Position numbers and translations under genes: made by a program. From the NCBI GenBank assembly GCA_021162285.1, contig JAGGYZ010000181.1, forward strand, positions 1 through 32,647: a stretch of DNA of 32,647 nt, written 5' to 3'. Under the pieces are notes generated by a model. The model was given only the letters and a program-made list of their open reading frames with translations. It had not been told where the DNA came from and ran no database searches. This document shows, piece by piece, positions 7,260-13,976 of this stretch (positions are counted from its first letter, which is position 1; each line of letters opens with the position of its first letter). The DNA is from Candidatus Fermentibacteraceae bacterium (GTDB lineage Bacteria; Fermentibacterota; Fermentibacteria; Fermentibacterales; JCC-6).

Positions 7260-8452
7260 TTTCCTACGCAGAATCTCTCCAGTGCCCGTTCAACGGCATC
7301 TGCATTCTTTACTGGCTCTTCTGCCTCTCTCAGCACCTCGGAAACAATTTCTGCAGCAAGGGCAACATCACTTTCAGCAGCTTCAATTGCCTTCTTTATA
7401 AGATCTACCATTCTCTCAAGTCGCCAGGATGATCCCTCTTTTTCCGTAGCACTTATAAACTCTGCAACCTGATGTAGCCCCTGCCCGGTTACAGATGACA
7501 CAGACAACCAGCCTGTTTTTTCCAAAGCGTACCCTGTGTCGCACATTGAGCACACTCTTAACACTTCATGTCCATCTTTTATTCTATCCGCGAGATCTTT
7601 GCACAGTGGATCCATCCACACGATTCTGTCTCCGTGTCCCATTGAATTCTCGGAAATCCTCAGTGCCTTTCCATCGAGATTCTGCCCTCCATAACCTGCA
7701 CTGTCTGTGATTTCGACCCTTCTGCCGTGAACATTCAGTATTCTTGTTGCCCCATCTCTCGTTGTCCCCGGCGTGCTCGACACCACAACTGTTTCTCTGC
7801 CGTACAACCTGTTGAACATTGTGGATTTGCCTGCATTTACCGGTCCCATGATAAAGACCCTCGGCAGTATTTCAGCCCTTTTTACTTTTTCCGCCAGGTC
7901 ACTGGTTCTTTTCAGTATCCTTTTCAACAGATCTGATATTTTTTGTTCTTCCGATATTTCATGATCTTCGCTGAATTCTATAAAACCTTCTATTTCACTT
8001 GTGAGCTCCTGGAGTTCACTTGAAAGAGCTGCATCGTTACCGGGTCTGCTGCCCCTGCTGAACTTTAATGAAAGTGCCAGAACATCCATTTCTGTAATTC
8101 TACCGTTAATCCAGGCTCTTCTTGTAAATTCCCCGGGCAGAGCCTGTCTTGCTCCTCTTTCTATTATTTTCTGAACAATTCTCCCTGCTGTTCCAGGAGA
8201 GCCGTGGCACATAAGATCAACCATTTCTTCTCCTGTGTAACTCTTCCCTGTGGGCCATGATATAGCAACAAGATGATCTATTCCAGCAAGATCTCCCACA
8301 GCTCTCTTTTTTCCCGTAAGCCTTCCCGGGGAAAGTTTCATCAGTGTCTCTACAACGGCTGAGGCTCCCTTTCCAGAGAGCCTCACCACTGCTATTGCTG
8401 AAACTGCATCCGGCGTTGCCAGAGCAACAATCAGGTCATTTTGCTGTTCCAT
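7256..8452 (-). CDS. mnmE: tRNA modification GTPase MnmE (TrmE), shortened and divergent
   Basis: 398 residues against about 450 normally. MnmE binds formyl-tetrahydrofolate through its N-terminal domain, hydrolyses GTP through a domain inserted in a helical domain, and modifies U34 of tRNA with MnmG. The N-terminus has DAVSAIAVVRLSG and SYTGEEMVDLMCHG; PGEFTRRAWINGRI follows. G1 is GPVNAGKS (203-210), G2 TPGTTRD (227-233), G3 DSAG (250-253, usually DTAG). At the G4 position the usual NKxD reads SMCD (302-305), so the guanine-specifying Asn and Lys are gone. The C-terminus keeps FCVGK with the conserved cysteine. The helical domain also departs from the usual LAQAEAV motif. The reading frame is unbroken. 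It overlaps yidC by 17 bp and mnmG by 4 bp, so it is translated with them. Confidence 0.93.
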   Translation of the reverse strand: MEQQNDLIVALATPDAVSAIAVVRLSGKGASAVVETLMKLSPGRLTGKKRAVGDLAGIDHLVAISWPTGKSYTGEEMVDLMCHGSPGTAGRIVQKIIERGARQALPGEFTRRAWINGRITEMDVLALSLKFSRGSRPGNDAALSSELQELTSEIEGFIEFSEDHEISEEQKISDLLKRILKRTSDLAEKVKRAEILPRVFIMGPVNAGKSTMFNRLYGRETVVVSSTPGTTRDGATRILNVHGRRVEITDSAGYGGQNLDGKALRISENSMGHGDRIVWMDPLCKDLADRIKDGHEVLRVCSMCDTGYALEKTGWLSVSSVTGQGLHQVAEFISATEKEGSSWRLERMVDLIKKAIEAAESDVALAAEIVSEVLREAEEPVKNADAVERALERFCVGK

Positions 8453-10085
8453 CTACCTGATCCGATGCCAGCTTTTTCTTTATAAGCTCCTGATGCACGA
8501 GAGTGAGAACATTGAAAATAAGCCAGTACAGCGTAAGTCCTGATGCAAACCTCATAAACAGAAAGGTCATGAATACCGGCATCATGTACATCATCATCTT
8601 CTGTTGCTGTGCTGCCGATCCTGATCCGCTTGTTCCTGTTAGTTTCTGCTGCAGGAACATTATTACACCAAGCAGAAGAGCCATAAGACCTATTCCCTCC
8701 AACCCCAGTACTTTTGTCTGAAAGTGAAAAAGTATTTCAGGTCTTGACAAATCGTTCATCCACAGCATAAATCCTGCACCCCTCAGTTCAACCATGTTTG
8801 CCAGAACTCTGTACATTGCGAAGAATACCGGCATCTGCAACAACATTGGAAGACATCCCCCCAGAGGATTTACTCCCTTTTCCTTGTACAGTTTCTGCAG
8901 CTCGGACTGTTGCGTTTTCGGATCTTTTGCATACTTCTTCTGTAATTCCTGCATGGCAGGCTGTATCTTCTGCATCTTTTGCATGGATACATAGCTTTTC
9001 GTTGTCAGCGGAGAAAGTAATATTTTCAGAGCAAAAGCAAGAATGATTATTCTTAATCCCCAGTTTGTAACAAAAGATAGAACCGTTGTTAGAAAAAAGA
9101 AAATCAGCTTTCCTATCCATCTGATAATAGGCCAGCCGAAATCGATCATGTCTGTTGTTGATCTGCCAAGGTCACTTAGAAGACTGTATGCCTTTGGCCC
9201 GGCAAACACAGTTATCGCGTTGTCGTCCAAAGCAATGTACGCAGACCCTCCCTCTCCAGGCGCCATATAACCATCGGCTCTTTCCATGGTTTCCGGCATC
9301 AGAATAACTGTGAAATACTTGCTGCTTGACGCAATCCATGAAACATTGCCTGTAGATTCAAGACCTTCTATCTTCTCCGTGTTCTGCTTTTTGTGTTTGT
9401 TCGTATACCAGGACGCAGTAAAATATCCTCTTGACGTGGTCTGCTCTTCTGTCACCGGTATGGTACCGGATCCCAGGGAAGAAGTTATATCCAGGCCACT
9501 TTTCTCCAGTCTGAATCCGTAAAACCCTTGCTCAAATACAAATGTTTTTATTGATGTTCCAGACACAAATGTTATAGTTGTACCCTGTTCTCCCACATAT
9601 ACTGTGTCTGGTCCGGTGTATTCGAACAGCACCGGTGTTCCATCCTGATTAACCGAAACCAGCCAGGGTTTTTCCACTAGATCAACAAGCTGATTAATCT
9701 GCTGATCAGGATGATCCTTGTAACCCTGCAGCAACCATGACTCTACAGCCCCACCGGTAGTAGACAATCTGGCCACAACAATAGTTTCTCCCGGGCTGTC
9801 TCCAGAAACTATAACTGTAACTGTGTGCTGTTCATAATCCTGCGCATCTTCAGATGGCTGCGCATAAACCGGATCATTCTGAATATCCTGATTTTCCGTG
9901 TTTTCCGTGTCTTCCGTGTTTTCCGGTTCCTGTTCCGGAATCTGTGCAACCTGCTGTGTCTGCTGGCTGGATATGGTCGGTTCGTCGTTACCCTGACTGC
10001 TGTTTTTCCCTGTAACAAACCAGCTTACAAGTAAAACACCCAACATAAGAACCGCGGCTAGAAACAGCCGTGACTGATCACTCAT
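8436..10085 (-). CDS. yidC: Membrane protein insertase YidC
   Basis: 549 residues, the long Gram-negative form. YidC inserts and folds inner-membrane proteins, alone or with SecYEG. An N-terminal membrane helix (about 6-24) is followed by an acidic, repetitive spacer (EPENTEDTENTENQD), a beta-rich periplasmic domain, and the conserved insertase core. That core includes LLSPLTTKSYVSMQKMQKIQ, GVNPLGGCLPMLLQMPVFFAMY and a C-terminal helical bundle ending with basic KKK. The lysine of FALKILLSPLT probably stands at the place of the groove arginine. The start at 10085 has GGAGGT upstream; the longer open frame lacks this and overlaps yidD more deeply. It overlaps yidD by 8 bp and mnmE by 17 bp. 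Confidence 0.97.
   Translation of the reverse strand: MSDQSRLFLAAVLMLGVLLVSWFVTGKNSSQGNDEPTISSQQTQQVAQIPEQEPENTEDTENTENQDIQNDPVYAQPSEDAQDYEQHTVTVIVSGDSPGETIVVARLSTTGGAVESWLLQGYKDHPDQQINQLVDLVEKPWLVSVNQDGTPVLFEYTGPDTVYVGEQGTTITFVSGTSIKTFVFEQGFYGFRLEKSGLDITSSLGSGTIPVTEEQTTSRGYFTASWYTNKHKKQNTEKIEGLESTGNVSWIASSSKYFTVILMPETMERADGYMAPGEGGSAYIALDDNAITVFAGPKAYSLLSDLGRSTTDMIDFGWPIIRWIGKLIFFFLTTVLSFVTNWGLRIIILAFALKILLSPLTTKSYVSMQKMQKIQPAMQELQKKYAKDPKTQQSELQKLYKEKGVNPLGGCLPMLLQMPVFFAMYRVLANMVELRGAGFMLWMNDLSRPEILFHFQTKVLGLEGIGLMALLLGVIMFLQQKLTGTSGSGSAAQQQKMMMYMMPVFMTFLFMRFASGLTLYWLIFNVLTLVHQELIKKKLASDQVDGTAK
9892..9927. repeat. 9-bp tandem repeat inside yidC
   Basis: Four consecutive 9-base units (TTTTCCGTG, TTTTCCGTG, TCTTCCGTG, TTTTCCGGT) encode the acidic tripeptide repeat in the periplasmic linker just after the first membrane helix of YidC. 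Because units are a multiple of three bases, gain or loss of copies would change only linker length. Confidence 0.85.
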
Positions 10086-10305
10086 CTTTTTTAACCTCCG
10101 GTACGGGGTCATAGCCCCCTGTATGCCATGGATGACACCTGAGAATTCTCTTTACAGCAAGAACCGAACCTTTAACAGCACCGTGTTTCTGAAGAGCTTC
10201 TTCGGCATAAGCACTGCATGTCGGTGTGTAAATACAACTCGGTGGAAGAAGTGGTGATATTGTCTTTCTGTATACTCTTACTGTGAAAATAAGTATTTTT
10301 TTCAA
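10078..10305 (-). CDS. yidD: Membrane protein insertion efficiency factor YidD
   Basis: 75 residues of the YidD (haemolysin-like, DUF37) family, a small inner-membrane-associated protein that assists YidC/Sec insertion. The signature is complete: YRKTISPLLPPSCIYTPTCSAYAEEAL, then GSVLAVKRILRCHPWHTGGYDPVPE, with the three conserved cysteines. The start is TTG at 10305, overlapping the rnpA stop as TTGA, and the stop overlaps the start of yidC by 8 bp. The rpmH-rnpA-yidD-yidC order is the standard one around bacterial origins. Confidence 0.96.
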   Translation of the reverse strand: MKKILIFTVRVYRKTISPLLPPSCIYTPTCSAYAEEALQKHGAVKGSVLAVKRILRCHPWHTGGYDPVPEVKKDE

Positions 10306-10640
10306 TTAAGGTTCTTCTCCGCCTGTTTAACCAGTTTCTCCATATCCGTTTTCATTCCGCTCCAGTTGACCTGAGTCAGCGGTTTCACTGGAAATATCAC
10401 AGCATCAAACCCCGTGTCCACTTTTTTCTCCACAGAGAACTGTCTCAATCTTCTTTTAAAGAGATTTCTCTTTACGGCATTTCCAGTCTTTACAGATACA
10501 GAAAACCCCAGGCGCACACTGCCCAGGGTGTTCCTCAGATATCTTGCTCTTAAAACATCACCGTGAAACCTGTAACCCTGTCTTAAGAGCCTTCTGAACT
10601 GCCAGCTGTTTTTTAAACTTTTAAGACAGTGCTTTCTCAA
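10302..10640 (-). CDS. rnpA: Ribonuclease P protein component
   Basis: 112 residues. This basic protein binds the RNase P RNA and the 5' leader of precursor tRNAs. The RNR signature is present as GNAVKRNLFKRRLRQF, and the N-terminal LKNSWQFRRLLRQGYRFHG and SVRLGFSVSVKTG match the family fold. The start is a TTG at 10640, only 3 bp after the L34 stop and without a convincing ribosome site; it is chosen because the family N-terminus begins just there and no other start exists. Tight coupling to rpmH probably compensates. Confidence 0.95.
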   Translation of the reverse strand: MRKHCLKSLKNSWQFRRLLRQGYRFHGDVLRARYLRNTLGSVRLGFSVSVKTGNAVKRNLFKRRLRQFSVEKKVDTGFDAVIFPVKPLTQVNWSGMKTDMEKLVKQAEKNLN

Positions 10641-10643
10641 GAC

Positions 10644-10778
10644 TTATGGAACAAGACGCTTGCGGCCCTTGCGTCTTCTTGCGTTAATTACTTTTCTTCC
10701 ACCCTTTGTTGCCATCCGGGCTCTGAACCCGTGAGTCCTTTTTCTTGAAAGGTTACTTGGCTGAAATGTTCTCTTCAT
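10644..10778 (-). CDS. rpmH: 50S ribosomal protein L34
   Basis: 44 residues: MKRTFQPSNLSRKRTHGFRA at the start, then RMATKGGRKVINARRRKGRKRLVP, a near-complete match to the universal L34 pattern. This small basic protein of the large subunit is buried in 23S rRNA. It is first in the minus-strand unit and abuts rnpA. The ATG has GAGGAAG upstream at a good distance. It diverges from dnaA across a 218-bp gap, a conserved landmark of many bacterial origins. Confidence 0.97.
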   Translation of the reverse strand: MKRTFQPSNLSRKRTHGFRARMATKGGRKVINARRRKGRKRLVP

Positions 10779-10996
10779 TATCTTCCTCTTGTATCTATTT
10801 CAGCAATCACGAGACCACTGAATTCTTTGCCAAAAGCTCATTTCCGCTTCTATTTCCGGAAGCGCAAAGCTATCTAAATAGTGTGCTGTTGTCAAGTTCT
10901 GCCATGTCGTTTGTCTGCAACCTTGTTTTTTTTTTGTTTTTCTTTATTTTGTGTTGCTTGTCCTGTTTGTCACCATACACTTTTGGAGTATTCCGG
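10779..10996. other. Divergent rpmH-dnaA intergenic region
   Basis: 218 bp with no gene. It must hold the promoters for the rpmH unit (leftward) and dnaA (rightward). I see a small hairpin with 6-bp arms (10845-10850 and 10859-10864) in what would be the rpmH leader. A strongly pyrimidine-rich stretch at about 10920-10970 on the plus strand contains a run of ten T's. I found no DnaA box within one mismatch of TTATCCACA, so this gap is a weaker oriC candidate than the one after dnaA. Confidence 0.7.
10867..10895 (-). promoter_or_regulatory. Possible promoter for the rpmH-rnpA-yidD-yidC unit
   Basis: A perfect -35 hexamer TTGACA (minus strand, 10895-10890) with a 17-bp spacer to TAGCTT (10872-10867), which matches TATAAT at only three positions. 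The location, about 90 bp before rpmH, is reasonable. The weak -10 keeps confidence low. Confidence 0.35.
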
Positions 10997-12334
10997 ATGC
11001 AGTTTTTACCAGAGGATGTCTTTGATCTTTGTCTCGACCGGGCGAAAAAACTCATGGGCCCGGAAAAGTACAATTCCTGGCTGTCCAACGCCTCTTTCCG
11101 TTCTTTTGAAAACGGAGTTTTTACAATTGGTCTTGATTCTGAAATAAGAGCAAACTTTGTTACTCACAACTACAAAGACAACCTGGAGACTCTTCTCAGA
11201 GAATTATCCGGTGATCCAGCTGTTTGTGTTGTTTTCACCCATGTACCGGAAACTCTGTCTCTTGGTAAAATCACAAATTCATCGAGACACGAGCTTTTCT
11301 CAAACTTTCTTAAACCCGGTTACATTTTCGACAGATTTATCCAGGGACCAAACAACAGACTTGCCTATGCAACGGCTTTCTCTGTCGCCTGCGAAATGGG
11401 GCATTCTTCTTCAAATCCGCTGTTTATATATGGCGGCGTTGGCCTTGGAAAAACACACCTCATCCAGGCTATTGCTCACTATGTAAAAACAAATCAGCCG
11501 GACAAAACATTCTGTTACATTTCCAGTGAAGAGTTTTTAACAATGTTTCTGAAGGCTATGATACCAAACAAAAACAACTTCATAGAGTTGGAACACTTCA
11601 AGGATCGCTTCCGTAATTCCCACTACCTGATAATGGATGATGTTCAGTTTTTGTCTGATAAGGAGACCACACAGGATCTTTTCTTCCATCTCTTTAACGA
11701 CCTTTACCTTCGCGGCAGACAGATAATAGTTACTTCTGACCGTCCCCCTCACGAACTTGAACCTCTCGCCGAACGGCTTATATCCAGATTTCAGTCTGGT
11801 ATGGTTGTAGACATTAAACCCCCGATGCTTGAAACCAGACTTGTAATACTGAATCAGAAATTGAAAGATGAAAACATACACCTCGACAAAGACATAGTTT
11901 TCTACCTTGCAGAAACTGTAAAATCAAATGTCCGACAGCTTGAGGGAGCTGTTAACCTTCTTGCAGCAAACATCAGAATACAGAACCTTGTTCTCACTCT
12001 TGATAATGTCCGCTCCATTATTACAGAGTATCTTGGTGCTTCATCCAGACGGTTGAACCCGTCTATAATAACTTCTTCTGTGGCTGATTTTTTCGGCATA
12101 AACCCCAACGCCCTCAAGGGAAAGAAAAGAAACAGAGAAATTCTTGTCCCAAGACAGGTTTCCATGTTCCTGCTGCGTGAACTTACCACCCTCTCCCTGG
12201 AACAGATCGGCAGCTTCTTCGGCAGAGACCACTCTACTGTTCTCAATGCCATAAAACGCATTAACACTCTTATGGCCGAAGATTCCTTCTTCAGGAGGAA
12301 AGTTCTCGATATACAGGAATCTCTCCAGGGTTGA
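10997..12334 (+). CDS. dnaA: Chromosomal replication initiator DnaA
   Basis: 445 residues, a usual DnaA size. Domain I (about 1-85) opens with LPEDVFDLCLDRAKKLMGPE and mediates self-assembly and helicase contacts. The AAA+ domain has Walker A GGVGLGKTH, Walker B LIMDDVQFL, sensor I VTSDRPP, and the arginine-finger box ERLISRFQSG. Domain IV ends with FGRDHSTVLNAI, the DnaA signature that reads the box sequence. The frame is open 84 codons further upstream, but that part is low-complexity and unlike DnaA; the ATG at 10997 has GGAG 8 bp upstream and begins at the family N-terminus. Possible boxes lie just downstream of the gene, where DnaA would act and could autoregulate. Confidence 0.98.
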   Translation: MQFLPEDVFDLCLDRAKKLMGPEKYNSWLSNASFRSFENGVFTIGLDSEIRANFVTHNYKDNLETLLRELSGDPAVCVVFTHVPETLSLGKITNSSRHELFSNFLKPGYIFDRFIQGPNNRLAYATAFSVACEMGHSSSNPLFIYGGVGLGKTHLIQAIAHYVKTNQPDKTFCYISSEEFLTMFLKAMIPNKNNFIELEHFKDRFRNSHYLIMDDVQFLSDKETTQDLFFHLFNDLYLRGRQIIVTSDRPPHELEPLAERLISRFQSGMVVDIKPPMLETRLVILNQKLKDENIHLDKDIVFYLAETVKSNVRQLEGAVNLLAANIRIQNLVLTLDNVRSIITEYLGASSRRLNPSIITSSVADFFGINPNALKGKKRNREILVPRQVSMFLLRELTTLSLEQIGSFFGRDHSTVLNAIKRINTLMAEDSFFRRKVLDIQESLQG

Positions 12335-12545
12335 TTTCTCTGTTGAAAAAACCTTTATTTCCATGACTTCCTGTGCTCTTGTTGAAAACTCTGTTTCTGC
12401 TGGAATGTTTTCCACTTTTTTTGAACACTGTTCTACCCCGGCCCTGACAACTGAGGGTTACTTTTGAACAGTTTCTGCGGTATAATTACTATTACTGTAT
12501 TTTTGTGTTTTAAGATTTATATATTGAGTTTGTGGAGGGCTCCAA
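12335..12545. other. Probable oriC (dnaA-dnaN intergenic)
   Basis: 211 bp without a gene, holding DnaA-box-like 9-mers: TGTTGAAAA at 12341-12349 and 12380-12388, TTTTCCACT at 12408-12416, and TTTTGAACA at 12419-12427 and 12462-12470. The second TTTTGAACA is followed by a GC cluster (CTGCGG, 12475-12480) and then TTA-CTA-TTA (12486-12494), the order box, GC cluster, DnaA-trio described for bacterial basal unwinding systems. An AT-rich stretch runs on to about 12531. A near-palindrome GAACACTGTTC lies at 12423-12433. Sampled lines change from C-rich to G-rich on the plus strand near here. The boxes are far from the E. coli consensus, so this is inferred mainly from position and architecture. 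Confidence 0.6.
12481..12486 (+). promoter_or_regulatory. Possible -10 element for dnaN
   Basis: A perfect TATAAT 60 bp before the dnaN start, but with no good -35 at 16-18 bp (TTACTT at 12458-12463 is the best). The same bases lie in the AT-rich part of the candidate origin, so the match could be coincidental. Confidence 0.35.
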
Positions 12546-13664
12546 ATGGTAAAAATGCTCGTCGATCTAAAAACGCTCTTGAACGGTCTAAACACCGTCT
12601 CTGCCGCACTTCCGTCCAAAACCAGTCTTCCTTCTCTTTCAAACATTCTTCTTGAAACAGAAGGTGATCAACTGAGACTTGCAGCCACAGATCTTGACAC
12701 GACCGTAATCACACTTATACCGGCAACTATTTCTACCCAGGGTTCTGTTGCACTTCCGGGGAAAAAACTACTGGAGATAGTCAGAGAACTTTCAGGTTCA
12801 GATGTCAGTATTACCACCAGCGGATCCAGAACTACCATCAGTTGCGACAAAAGTTCATTTACTCTTCCCTGCAGCAGCAAAGACAGCTATCCATCTCTTC
12901 CGTCATCTGTTTCAGAATCTGACAAGATCAGCCTGCCCCATGATCTGGTTAAGCAGGCAATAAGGAAAACAGTTTACGCTGTTGCCGGAGCCAGTGAGAT
13001 CAGAGCTTCACTTACCGGTTTGTTCTGGAAACTTAACTCTGAAAACCTTGAGATGGTGGCAACTGATGGTCACCGGCTGGCCAAGGTAAAAATGACAAGC
13101 GTTAACGGCGAGACAGATATGGAAGTAATTCTTGCTCCAAAAGCTTTGAATCTTCTTTTGAAGATAGATTCTGAGCAACCTGTGTTTATGACCTCTCAGG
13201 GTTCTCAAGTAAGCTTCCAGATAGAAAACATCAGTATATACAGCAGAATGATTGAAGGTCCTTATCCTCCTTACGAAAAGGTAATTCCGCAGAACAACAC
13301 CAACGTTCTCAAGATAAACAGAGAAGATCTGTTCTCTGCTTTAAGAAGAATGCGAATCATAGCAAACCCGGCAACACATCAGATAATGTTCACTGTGGAG
13401 CGTAATCGTGTTATTCTTCACGCCGAAAATACGGATGCAGGGGAAGCAAAAGAAGAAATAGAGGCAGTATACGAGAGAGATCCTCTTCAGATAGCTTTCA
13501 ATGGTAATCTGATTATGGACATTCTTCGAAACATGAGCAGCGAAGATGTTCTCTTTCACCTGCATGACAGCAGCACAGCGGTAATAATTACAGAAGAAGA
13601 ATTATCTGACGACATTGATTATCTTACCCTTGTAATGCCTGTGAGACTTCCAGATACCGTCTGA
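12546..13664 (+). CDS. dnaN: DNA polymerase III sliding clamp (beta subunit)
   Basis: 372 residues in the three-domain clamp fold that dimerises into a ring and tethers polymerase III to DNA. Recognisable parts are SLPSLSNILLET near residue 28, LAATDLDTTV, the central LFWKLNSENLEMVATDGHRLAKVK, IEGPYPPYEKVIP, and the C-terminal YLTLVMPVRL that forms part of the protein-binding pocket. The ATG follows GGAGGG. It is placed directly after the probable origin and 5 bp before dciA, so it probably heads a dnaN-dciA-gyrB-gyrA unit. Confidence 0.97.
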   Translation: MVKMLVDLKTLLNGLNTVSAALPSKTSLPSLSNILLETEGDQLRLAATDLDTTVITLIPATISTQGSVALPGKKLLEIVRELSGSDVSITTSGSRTTISCDKSSFTLPCSSKDSYPSLPSSVSESDKISLPHDLVKQAIRKTVYAVAGASEIRASLTGLFWKLNSENLEMVATDGHRLAKVKMTSVNGETDMEVILAPKALNLLLKIDSEQPVFMTSQGSQVSFQIENISIYSRMIEGPYPPYEKVIPQNNTNVLKINREDLFSALRRMRIIANPATHQIMFTVERNRVILHAENTDAGEAKEEIEAVYERDPLQIAFNGNLIMDILRNMSSEDVLFHLHDSSTAVIITEEELSDDIDYLTLVMPVRLPDTV

Positions 13665-13669
13665 TATCT

Positions 13670-13972
13670 ATGAAAAGCGTTCGGAATCTGGTTGAAAATC
13701 TATGGTCAGATCTGGAGATAAGTAAATTTCCTTCCAGAAAGCGAGCACTGGAACTCTGGGATCAGGTTGCAGGAGAAAGAATTTCTTCTTTGTGTTTTGT
13801 TGAAGGTTTCACAGAATCTACTGTTGTCGTAAGAGCACTCAATCCTGCCGTGGCTATGGAGCTGAGATACAGAAGCAGAGAGATCATTGCTTTTTTGAAT
13901 GAATCTGCCGGAGAAGAACTTTTCAAACTAATGAAAATAGTTGTTCGTCCAGCCAGTCACAGAGAAAGGTAA
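13670..13972 (+). CDS. dciA: DciA-type helicase-loading protein (DUF721)
   Basis: 100 residues of the DUF721 family. DciA helps load the replicative helicase DnaB in the many bacteria that lack DnaC or DnaI. The pattern ALELWDQVAGERISSLCFVEGF, then STVVVRALNPAVAMELRYRSREIIAFLNE, matches the family's W..VVG and L.V.....WA.EL...... LN signature, with short ends. It sits 5 bp after dnaN and 4 bp before gyrB, the usual place; here recF is missing between dnaN and this gene. Its ribosome site is weak. Confidence 0.85.
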   Translation: MKSVRNLVENLWSDLEISKFPSRKRALELWDQVAGERISSLCFVEGFTESTVVVRALNPAVAMELRYRSREIIAFLNESAGEELFKLMKIVVRPASHRER

Positions 13973-13976
13973 CATT

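Noticed and set aside
7256..8452. mnmE as a frameshifted pseudogene
   Set aside because: The frame is unbroken, both ends match the family, and it overlaps its neighbours in a coupled operon. Loss of the G4 motif alone does not show decay.
10555..10575. A parS-like GTGAAAC within rnpA
   Set aside because: Only one half of the palindrome is present; the other half does not match.
10745..10996. 84-codon N-terminal extension of dnaA in the same open frame
   Set aside because: The extension is low-complexity and hydrophobic (FFLFFFILCC), overlaps rpmH, and is unlike any DnaA N-terminus. The ATG at 10997 has a ribosome site and the proper family start.
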